A stretch of DNA of 32,772 nt from contig WHTC01000009.1 of NCBI GenBank assembly GCA_009379795.1, positions 1-32,772 on the forward strand, written 5' to 3'. Origin of the DNA: Nitriliruptorales bacterium (GTDB lineage Bacteria > Actinomycetota > Nitriliruptoria > Euzebyales > Egibacteraceae). The position numbers and the translations under genes are program-made. Positions 17,754 through 25,461 of this stretch are shown here, piece after piece. Every line of letters begins with the position of its first letter. Position 1 is the stretch's first letter. Under the pieces are notes generated by a model. It ran no database searches. It was given only the letters and a program-made list of their open reading frames with translations, and had not been told where the DNA came from.

Positions 17754-18460
17754 GGGGACGCGGGGGGGTCGGGAACGGGCGCCCGGTAGCGCAGCCGCTC
17801 GGGAGGAACCGTCTCGGCGTCTCCGGGAGCGCGCAGGGCGAGGCTGACCTTCTGGGCGAAGCTGTCCGCGTAGGACAGGCGCAGGCTGTCCTCGATGCTC
17901 AAGGCGAACGTGACCGGGACAACCCGGTCGGGGCGGAACTCGTCCGCCGCGGGGTTGTCCTGGGCGACGCCGACGTCGATCACGCTCGCCTGTTGGACGA
18001 CGATCTCGGCCTGCGGTGGCTGCCCTTCCACGCCGGCGAAGGCGGCGTAGATGTCCACCACGGCTCCAGGGCCGACCTTGCCCGCGACGCCGGTCTCGGC
18101 GTCGACCAGCGTGGCGATCTCCCGCTGACCGGTCTCCAGGCTGGGCTCGGCCACGAGCATGCCCGGCTGCAGGAGCGTGCCGGGTTCCAGATCGCCTGTG
18201 GCGACTACGCCGAGCAGTTCCAGCGGGTCGCGCAGGACCCCCTCGGGCGCCCAGCGCTCGGGGAGGGACACCTGCTCGACCGCGTCGGGACCGACGGGCT
18301 CGAAGGCGCCCACCGGCGTCCGTACGTACAGGACCTCCGTCATCGGACCCACATGAGTGCGCACCTCGGTGACGTAGTTGGCGACGAGCACGAAGACCCC
18401 GATGGCCCCTACGACGGCGAGGGCCAGCAGCAGGACTCCTCGGCGCTGGCGTGGATTCAC
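17750..18460 (-). CDS. cpaB: CpaB/RcpC-like Flp pilus assembly protein (SAF domain)
   Basis: TM segment, then VLYVRTPVGAFEPV...GVVATGDLEPGTLLQPGMLV...GKVGPGAVVDIYAAF. Start 18460 (GTG) or 18511 (GTG) unresolved. Confidence 0.8.
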   Translation of the reverse strand: MNPRQRRGVLLLALAVVGAIGVFVLVANYVTEVRTHVGPMTEVLYVRTPVGAFEPVGPDAVEQVSLPERWAPEGVLRDPLELLGVVATGDLEPGTLLQPGMLVAEPSLETGQREIATLVDAETGVAGKVGPGAVVDIYAAFAGVEGQPPQAEIVVQQASVIDVGVAQDNPAADEFRPDRVVPVTFALSIEDSLRLSYADSFAQKVSLALRAPGDAETVPPERLRYRAPVPDPPASP

Positions 18461-18595
18461 CCGGCCCCCCGGGGCTCGTAGCAGGACAGGAGCCACCAGC
18501 TCCCGTGGCACACAGCGGTCATGACCTCCTCACGAATGGATCCGCTGGTGGCAGGAAGCGAGGCCCACGGCACCCGCCTCCTCGCCAAGGGCAGC

Positions 18596-19558
18596 CTAAA
18601 CCACCCGATTGGGGGAAGCAAAGGGCCCCTGCGCGTCCGCGTCACCAGCCGAGTCCAGGCCGCAGAACGCGCACCACCGGCCGGCGCCCGGCTCGCCGCA
18701 CCACGAGCAGGCGTGCAGCCGTAGCCTGGCGCACACCTGCCCGGCCAGTCGTCCAGGATCGGCGGGATGCGCCACCGTCTCCACCAAGCGCTTCGCGCCC
18801 CAGTACCGGACGCTGGCGGGCGGGGACTCCACCAGGATGAGCCGCGGGTGGCCCAGTGGCGCGGCAACCGCCCGCCGCACCCAGTCGCGGTCGCCGCCCG
18901 CCGCGGCCACCGCCAGCCCCACCGGTCCCGTGGCGCGGGGCAGCGGCAGCGACTCCGCCCCACGGGCGACGCGCCGCAACGTCAGCCGCGGCCAGGAGCA
19001 CACCGAGAACGCAGTGGTGGGCCACAGCGACACGAGATGCTGCCAGATGCTCGGCGCCGGCCGCTCGAGCCCCGACAGGCGCGAGAGCCAGGTCGCGGTG
19101 ACGAGTTGACGCTCGACCAATGGCAAGCCCGCGACCAGCGCGCCGGCCCCGGGGACACGCGCGGCGAGCGTACCGGCGAGGGACGCCAGCACCGCACCGG
19201 CCAACGGGGCCAGGGCCGAGGCGTGCCAGCTCAGCCGACGCGTCCCCAGGATTGCGCGGATGGTCTCCAGCCGCTGTAACGTCGGCTCGGCCGACCACGC
19301 CGGGTACACGACGACGACGTGCCCGCCGTCGGCGGCGGCCTCGGTCACGAACGCGGCGAGGCTGTCAAGGTCGTTGCGGCTGAGGGCCTCCGCGAACACC
19401 CGGTCCGGCGCGCGCCCTCCCGCCACCGCGCAGGCGGCGAAGCCGACGGTGACCACCCGCACGCCTGTGGCGGCCGGGGGTGGTGACGGCTCGCCCCCCG
19501 GCGGCTGCGCCCACCACGGTGGTGCGGAGCGGGCACGCTCGGGACTGCTGGAGGCCAT
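18596..19558 (-). CDS. Hypothetical protein with C-terminal double-Cys zinc-ribbon-like motif
   Basis: ATG at 19558: MASSSPERARSAPPWWAQPPGG...LRLHACSWCGEPGAGRWCAFCGLDSAGDADAQ. No family recognised. Confidence 0.65.
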   Translation of the reverse strand: MASSSPERARSAPPWWAQPPGGEPSPPPAATGVRVVTVGFAACAVAGGRAPDRVFAEALSRNDLDSLAAFVTEAAADGGHVVVVYPAWSAEPTLQRLETIRAILGTRRLSWHASALAPLAGAVLASLAGTLAARVPGAGALVAGLPLVERQLVTATWLSRLSGLERPAPSIWQHLVSLWPTTAFSVCSWPRLTLRRVARGAESLPLPRATGPVGLAVAAAGGDRDWVRRAVAAPLGHPRLILVESPPASVRYWGAKRLVETVAHPADPGRLAGQVCARLRLHACSWCGEPGAGRWCAFCGLDSAGDADAQGPFASPNRVV

Positions 19559-19704
19559 AGGCGCCGATCCCCTGTATGGGTACCGAATGGGACGCCGCAC
19601 GGTACCGCGCCGCGTCCGCCTGTGGCCAACGGCGCGAATCCCGCGCCGCCTCATCCGCGTTCTTACTAGACTGACCGCCGCCCAACCTCAAGGAGCACGT
19701 TGGC

Positions 19705-21105
19705 ATGACCGAAATGCGCACCGAACGCGACTCGATGGGTGAGGTCTCGGTGCCCGCCCGCGCCTACTACGGTGCGCAGACCCAGCGAGCCGTGATCAAC
19801 TTCCCGATCTCGGGGCAGTCGATCCCCGTCGAGGTGGTCCGGGCGCTCGGCATGATCAAGGCCGCCGCCGCCGAGGTGAACCACGCAAAGGGTGTCCTCG
19901 ACGACGACCAGCACCGCGCGATCGCCCAGGCCGCCCACGAGGTGGTCGACGGCGGCCACGATGACCAGTTCGTCGTCGACGTGTTCCAGACGGGGTCGGG
20001 CACCAGCTCGAACATGAACATCAACGAGGTGATCGCCAACCGGGCGATCGAGCTGCTCGGCGGCAAGCTGGGCTCCAAAGAACCGGTGCATCCCAACGAC
20101 CACGTCAACGCCGGCCAGTCCTCCAACGACGTGTTCCCCACCGCGGTCCATGTGGCCGCCTACGCCGCCTGCACGCAGCGGCTGCTGCCCGCGCTGGAGC
20201 ACCTGCGTGCGTCGCTGGCGAGCCGGGCCGGCGCGTTCGCCGACGTGGTCAAGCCGGGCCGCACCCATCTCATGGACGCCACCCCGGTCACCCTCGGCCA
20301 GGAGTTCTCCGGCTACGCCCGCCAGGTCGAGCTGGGCGCCGAGCGCATCCGCGCGGCGCTGAAGCGTGTTGCCGAGCTGCCGCTGGGGGGCACCGCCGTG
20401 GGCACCGGCCTCAACGCGCCGCAAGGCATGACCGAGGCGGTCATCGCCGCCCTGCGGGAACGCACCGGCATCGCCGAGCTGCGGGAGGCCGGCAATCACT
20501 TCGAGGCCCAGGGCGCCCGCGACGCGCTCGTGGAACTGTCTGGCGCCTGCAAGGTGATCGCCGCGAGCCTGACGAAGATCGCCAACGACATCCGCTGGAT
20601 GGGCTCGGGGCCCCGCAACGGTCTGGGCGAGATCCGCCTGCCCGAGATCCAGCCGGGCTCCTCGATCATGCCGGCCAAGGTCAATCCGGTGATCCCCGAG
20701 TCGGTCACGCAAGTCGCCGCCCAGGTGATCGGCAACGATGCCGCCGTCACCGTTGGCGGGCTGTCCGGCGCCTTCGAGCTCAACGTCTACATCCCGATGA
20801 TGGCCCGCAACGTGCTCGAGTCGATCGCGCTGCTGGCGGCGTCGTGCACCAACTTCGCGTCGCAGTGCATCGACGGCATCGAAGCGAACCGTGAACGGAC
20901 CGCCGAACTGGCCGAGATGAACCTGTCCACAGTGACCGCCCTGGTCCCCGCGATCGGCTACGACCGCAGCGCCGACCTCGCGAAACAGGCCCTGAGAGAG
21001 AACCGTCCGCTGCGTGAGGTCGTCAAGGGGGCCGGCCTCCTCGCGGAGGCCGAGGTGGACCGCATCCTCGACAACACGAAGATGACCCAAGGCGGCGTCA
21101 TCTAG
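19705..21105 (+). CDS. fumC: Class II fumarate hydratase
   Basis: 466 aa. [38 protein letters not shown], signature [13 protein letters not shown] aaggag upstream. Confidence 0.97.
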   Translation: MTEMRTERDSMGEVSVPARAYYGAQTQRAVINFPISGQSIPVEVVRALGMIKAAAAEVNHAKGVLDDDQHRAIAQAAHEVVDGGHDDQFVVDVFQTGSGTSSNMNINEVIANRAIELLGGKLGSKEPVHPNDHVNAGQSSNDVFPTAVHVAAYAACTQRLLPALEHLRASLASRAGAFADVVKPGRTHLMDATPVTLGQEFSGYARQVELGAERIRAALKRVAELPLGGTAVGTGLNAPQGMTEAVIAALRERTGIAELREAGNHFEAQGARDALVELSGACKVIAASLTKIANDIRWMGSGPRNGLGEIRLPEIQPGSSIMPAKVNPVIPESVTQVAAQVIGNDAAVTVGGLSGAFELNVYIPMMARNVLESIALLAASCTNFASQCIDGIEANRERTAELAEMNLSTVTALVPAIGYDRSADLAKQALRENRPLREVVKGAGLLAEAEVDRILDNTKMTQGGVI

Positions 21106-21139
21106 CGCGGAAGCCAGCAAGGCCGCTGACGGGGATCGC

Positions 21140-21153
21140 TACGCTGGCCGCCA
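21140..21153 (+). promoter_or_regulatory. Putative leaderless promoter -10 (TACGCT) with 7-nt spacer to ATG
   Basis: TACGCTGGCCGCCATG; no SD between the motif and the start codon. Confidence 0.5.
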
Positions 21154-21821
21154 TGACGACGCTGCTGCTCATCCGGCACGCAACCACCGCGGCCACGGGG
21201 CAGCGCCTTGGGGGTCGTACCGAGGCCAGCCTGGACGAGAAGGGGCGTGGCCAGGCCGAGGCCATGGCGGAGCGCCTGGCCGGCGTGCCCTTGAAGGCGA
21301 TCTACTCCAGCCCTCTGGCGCGGACCATGGAAACCGCCAAGTACGTGGCGGCCCCCCACGGGCTGGACGTCCAGCCGGTCGACGGGCTGCTGGAGGTCGA
21401 GTACGGCCGGTGGACCGACCGGCCGCTCCGCTCGCTGGTCAAGACCAGGCTGTGGCCGGTCATCCAGGCCCGGCCATCGCTGGTGCGCTTCCCCGATGGT
21501 GAGACCATTCGCGAGGCCCAGGTGCGGGCGGTGGATGCGCTGGAGGAACTGGTCGCCCGTCACCGGCGCGCCACGATCGCGGCGGTCACCCACGCCGACG
21601 TGATCAAAGCGGTGGTCGCCTTCTACCTCGGGCAACCCCTGGATCTGTTCCAGCGTCTCGTGATCAGCCCCGCATCGGTGACCATCATGAGCCTGGGTCC
21701 CGGTGCCCAGCCGGCGTTGCTGCGCTTCAACGACGACGGCCCGTTGACCAGGGAGCGCTTCGGGCGTCCCCGGAAACCCTCACGCCGGTCCCGCGAGCGG
21801 AAGGCCCGACCGCGTGGCTGA
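21153..21821 (+). CDS. Histidine phosphatase family protein (MSMEG_4193-like phosphomutase)
   Basis: MTTLLLIRHATTAATGQRLGGRTEASLDEKGRGQAEAMAERL...IYSSPLARTMETA...VTHADVIKAVV. Context with DUF3090 and SCO1664-like proteins. Confidence 0.9.
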   Translation: MTTLLLIRHATTAATGQRLGGRTEASLDEKGRGQAEAMAERLAGVPLKAIYSSPLARTMETAKYVAAPHGLDVQPVDGLLEVEYGRWTDRPLRSLVKTRLWPVIQARPSLVRFPDGETIREAQVRAVDALEELVARHRRATIAAVTHADVIKAVVAFYLGQPLDLFQRLVISPASVTIMSLGPGAQPALLRFNDDGPLTRERFGRPRKPSRRSRERKARPRG

Positions 21822-22329
21822 CTCCTACGAGCTCGACCCCGTCGACTGGATATCCGCCGGCGCCACCGGCGACCCCGGGGCCCGGACCTTCTACGTGCAG
21901 GCGCGGAAGGGCAGCGAGTACGTGGCCCTGGTCGTCGAGAAGACCCAGGTCGCCGCGCTCGCGCAGTTGGCCCAGCAACTGCTCGGCACCGCGGGAGTCA
22001 CCGTGACCCCCGACGACCTCGACGAGCGCGCACAGCGGCTGGTCGAGCCGGTCGAGCCGGTCTGGCGCGCCGGCGCCCTGTCGCTCGGCGCTGACGAGCA
22101 GGCCCAGCGCTTCCTGTTGGAGGCCCAGGAACTCGTCGGCGAGGAGGAGGAGGTCGCGATCGCCCGTTTCTGGATGGGTCGCGACGAGCTGATCGCCCTG
22201 GCCGCCCACGCCGCGTACGCGGTGAGCGCCGGGGCGCGGGAGCGCTGCCGCTTCTGCAGCCGCCCCATCGATCCTGTCGCGGGGCACGTGTGCCCGGCCA
22301 CCAACGGCCACGGACCGCTGACCGTGTGA
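21814..22329 (+). CDS. DUF3090 family protein
   Basis: 171 aa, GTG start. ARTFYVQARKGSEYVALVVEKTQVAALAQLAQQLL...CRFCSRPIDPVAGHVCPATNGH; overlaps the upstream ORF by 8 nt. Confidence 0.9.
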   Translation: MADSYELDPVDWISAGATGDPGARTFYVQARKGSEYVALVVEKTQVAALAQLAQQLLGTAGVTVTPDDLDERAQRLVEPVEPVWRAGALSLGADEQAQRFLLEAQELVGEEEEVAIARFWMGRDELIALAAHAAYAVSAGARERCRFCSRPIDPVAGHVCPATNGHGPLTV

Positions 22330-23102
22330 TGACGGCCCACGAGGACGCGGTCGAGGTCCCACGACCCCGGGCCGGGCGCCCGGAGGACCCTGCCGTGCTC
22401 ACGGCCCTGCGGCAGGCGGACCTGCGGCCGATCGGCTATCTCACCAACGCCAGCAACCACACGCTGTACTGCGAGCTCGGCGACTCAGGACTGGCCGCGG
22501 TCTACAAACCGCAGTCCGGCGAGCGGCCGCTCTGGGACTTTCCCCTGGGCAGCTTGTGCCGCCGGGAGGTGGCGGCCTACGTGGTGTCCGAGGCGCTCGG
22601 TTGGGCCCTGGTGCCGCCCACGGTGCTGCGCGAGGGGCCGGTAGGGATGGGCAGCGCGCAGTTGTTCGTCCCGCACGACCCGCGCCTGCACTACTTCGCG
22701 TTGGTGGAGGACCGCCGTCACCACCCCACGCTCGCGCGGATGGCCCTGTTCGACCTCCTGGTCAACAACACCGACCGCAAAGGCAGCCACGTCCTGCTGG
22801 GGGAGGAGGACGGGCGGCTGTACGGCATCGACCACGGCCTGACGTTCCACCCGCAGCCCAAGCTGCGGACCGTGATCTGGGAGCTCGCCGGCATGCGGGT
22901 GGATCCGCGCTGCCGGACCGACCTGGGCCACCTGGCCGAGACCCTGACCGGTGACGCCGGCCCGGTCACCGGTGAGCTGTGCGAACTGCTCAGCGCGCAG
23001 GAGGTCGCGAGGTGCGCGGCCCGCGCGGCCCGCCTGCGGACCATCCGGGCGTTGCCGGAGGCGACCGAGGACAGCCGCTCCTACCCCTGGCCGCCGCTGT
23101 AG
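22329..23102 (+). CDS. SCO1664 family protein, PI3/4-kinase-like fold
   Basis: ORF trimmed to ATG at 22329 (TGATG overlap). AVYKPQSGERPLWDFPLGSLCRREVAAYVVSEALGW...NNTDRKGSHVLLGEEDGRLYGIDHGLTFH. Confidence 0.88.
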   Translation: MTAHEDAVEVPRPRAGRPEDPAVLTALRQADLRPIGYLTNASNHTLYCELGDSGLAAVYKPQSGERPLWDFPLGSLCRREVAAYVVSEALGWALVPPTVLREGPVGMGSAQLFVPHDPRLHYFALVEDRRHHPTLARMALFDLLVNNTDRKGSHVLLGEEDGRLYGIDHGLTFHPQPKLRTVIWELAGMRVDPRCRTDLGHLAETLTGDAGPVTGELCELLSAQEVARCAARAARLRTIRALPEATEDSRSYPWPPL

Positions 23103-23108
23103 ACCGGG

Positions 23109-23726
23109 CTACTCCGAGACCCGGCAGTCGCCGCCGACGCCCTCCACGGTGGCGACGGCGGGTTGGCAGGACAGCGTGCCGAGGTCCTCGTCGGTGACCG
23201 CCACCGCGGTCACGGACTCAACGCGAAGGTGGGGATCCAGGACCGTCACGTAGAAGCCCGAGGTGTAGCCGCGCGGGCGCTGGACGCGCAGGATCAGGGG
23301 GTCGCCCTCGGACAGCTCAAGGCGCACCACCTGGACGTCGGGGGCGCTGATGCCGGTGAAGAACCAGCGGGCGTCGCGCTCGAGGCGGGTCACGCCGACG
23401 TCCCGCAGCAGGGCCTCGCCGCCGCTGTCGCACACCTGGCCGGCGGTCCGGCGATCCGACTCCACCAGCAGGCAGGTGTCGTCGTTGGTGATCGCGGCGG
23501 CGACGGCCCAGGTCTCGTCATTGAAGCTGCCGCTTACCAGCACCGAGCGATCGATGAGCCCGCCGAGCCGGGCCGCGACATCGTCCTGCAGGCGTGGCGA
23601 GAGCAGGAGCACGGACAGCACGGTCGCAGCGGCGACAACGACGAAGCACACGGCGAACACGGTGCCCGACACGGCCCTCGGGCCCGCGTCGCTGCGCGGC
23701 TTCTCGGTCGTCACGCGGTTCCCCAC
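23109..23726 (-). CDS. Hypothetical single-TM secreted/membrane protein
   Basis: 205 aa. TM AVSGTVFAVCFVVVAAATVLSVLLLSP, extracytoplasmic domain with several Cys; divergent from ilvA. Confidence 0.6.
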   Translation of the reverse strand: MGNRVTTEKPRSDAGPRAVSGTVFAVCFVVVAAATVLSVLLLSPRLQDDVAARLGGLIDRSVLVSGSFNDETWAVAAAITNDDTCLLVESDRRTAGQVCDSGGEALLRDVGVTRLERDARWFFTGISAPDVQVVRLELSEGDPLILRVQRPRGYTSGFYVTVLDPHLRVESVTAVAVTDEDLGTLSCQPAVATVEGVGGDCRVSE

Positions 23727-23743
23727 GCGGCCATGATGCCGCG

Positions 23744-23756
23744 TAGGCTGCCTGCG
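23744..23756 (+). promoter_or_regulatory. Putative leaderless promoter -10 (TAGGCT) with 6-nt spacer to GTG
   Basis: TAGGCTGCCTGCGTG upstream of ilvA. Confidence 0.45.
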
Positions 23757-24976
23757 TGAGCCTCGCGTTGATCACGCTGGACGATGTCCTGGCCGCCGCC
23801 AAGCGCCTGGAGGGGGTCGCCCAGTCCACGCCGCTGGAGCGCTCGCGCGCGATCTCGCGCGTGGCCGGCGTGGAGACCCACCTGAAGTGCGAGCACCTCC
23901 AGCGCACCGGATCGTTCAAGATCCGCGGCGCGTACAACCGCATCGCCCAACTCGGCGAGGACGAACGGGCGCGCGGGGTGGTCTGCTCCTCGGCCGGCAA
24001 CCACGCTCAGGGCGTCGCCCTGTCGGCGAGCCTGGCCGGGGTGCGGTCCACCGTGTTCATGCCCGAGACCGCGCCCCTGCCCAAGGTCGAGGCGACGCGC
24101 GCCTACGGCGCGGCCGTGATGCTGGAGGGACACAGCTACGACGACGCCTTCGACGCGGCGCAGCGCTGGATGGCCGAGCACGACGCGGTCTTCGTCCACC
24201 CCTACGACCATGCCGACGTGATCGCCGGCCAGGGCACCGTCGGCCTGGAGATCCTCGACCAGTTGCCCGACGTGCGGGCCGTGCTCGTGCCCGTCGGGGG
24301 CGGCGGGCTCATCAGCGGGGTGGCCACCGCCATCAAGGCGCGCCGCCCGGACGTCCGGATGATCGGTGTGCAGGCTGCCGGTGCCGCCGCCTTTCCCGCC
24401 TCGATCGACGCCGGCGAGCCGATCATGCTGGACCGGGTCTCCACGATGGCCGACGGCATCGCGGTCAAGCGGCCGGGGACGCTCACGCTGGCACACGTCC
24501 GCGCGCGCGTCGACCACCTGGTGACCGTGTCCGACGAGGCGATCGCGCGGGCCGTGCTGCTGCTCGTGGAGCGGGCCAAGCAGGTCGTCGAGCCGTCGGG
24601 GGCGGCCGGATTGGCGGCCCTGCTGGATCCCGAGACCAGCGGGTTGGCCGCGCTGGAGGGGCCGCTGTGCGTCCTGCTGTGCGGCGGCAACGTCGATCCG
24701 CTGCTGCTGGGCCGGATCATCTCCTCGGGCATGTACGAGGAGGGCCGGTACCTGATCGTGCGGACCCGCCTGGTCGATGAGCCCGGCGCGCTGCAGCGCT
24801 TTCTGACCCTGCCCGCCCAGACCGGTGCGAACATCGTCGGCGTGCGCCATAACCGGCTGGGTACGCTGTTGGGCGTGCTCGAGGTCGAGGTCGAACTCGA
24901 ACTCGAGACCCGCGGCCCCGAGCACATCGCCACCCTGCTCTCCGAACTCCGTGCCAGCGGCTATCCGGTCAGCTGA
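23756..24976 (+). CDS. ilvA: Threonine ammonia-lyase with C-terminal ACT-like domain
   Basis: 406 aa, GTG start. KCEHLQRTGSFKIRGAYNRI (PLP Lys), SSAGNHAQGVALSASLAG, VPVGGGGLISGVA. Confidence 0.93.
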   Translation: MSLALITLDDVLAAAKRLEGVAQSTPLERSRAISRVAGVETHLKCEHLQRTGSFKIRGAYNRIAQLGEDERARGVVCSSAGNHAQGVALSASLAGVRSTVFMPETAPLPKVEATRAYGAAVMLEGHSYDDAFDAAQRWMAEHDAVFVHPYDHADVIAGQGTVGLEILDQLPDVRAVLVPVGGGGLISGVATAIKARRPDVRMIGVQAAGAAAFPASIDAGEPIMLDRVSTMADGIAVKRPGTLTLAHVRARVDHLVTVSDEAIARAVLLLVERAKQVVEPSGAAGLAALLDPETSGLAALEGPLCVLLCGGNVDPLLLGRIISSGMYEEGRYLIVRTRLVDEPGALQRFLTLPAQTGANIVGVRHNRLGTLLGVLEVEVELELETRGPEHIATLLSELRASGYPVS

Positions 24977-24982
24977 GCGGGA

Positions 24983-25375
24983 TCAGGCCTGGCGGATCTC
25001 GAGCGCGCGCCAGATGGGTCCCACCTGGCAGATGGACAGCATCTCGGGCTCGGCATGGCCCACGAGCACGACGGTGTCGCCCTCCTCGGCGATGACCTCT
25101 TCGTCCGGTCCGGTCAGGCGCGGGGGATCGGCGTGCACTTCGTATCCCTCAGGGTAGAGAACCTCGTAGCGCCCGTCGGGGGTCTCCAGCCACGCGCAGC
25201 CGCCCTCCAGGGTCGCATCGCCACCGAGCGTCCCGGTGATCTGCGTCGTCGCAGCCTCCGTCCCGGGAGTCGGCAGCGTGGGCTCGGCGGTGGGCGAGGG
25301 GTCCTCGCCCGGCTCGCCGGGGTCGTCCGCACAGGCCGCGAGCAGCAGGCCTGTCACGAGCAGGATACGGACCAT
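24983..25375 (-). CDS. Small putative lipoprotein
   Basis: MVRILLVTGLLLAACADDPGEPGEDPSPTAEP...; lipobox LLAAC, Pro/Thr linker, about 130 aa. Confidence 0.65.
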   Translation of the reverse strand: MVRILLVTGLLLAACADDPGEPGEDPSPTAEPTLPTPGTEAATTQITGTLGGDATLEGGCAWLETPDGRYEVLYPEGYEVHADPPRLTGPDEEVIAEEGDTVVLVGHAEPEMLSICQVGPIWRALEIRQA

Positions 25376-25461
25376 GCGACCTCTCACCGTCTCCCCTCAC
25401 CGCAGCGGGTGGCGACTCCTCTCCGCTGTCGTCATACCCCTCGGGCACACTGGCACCCCAC

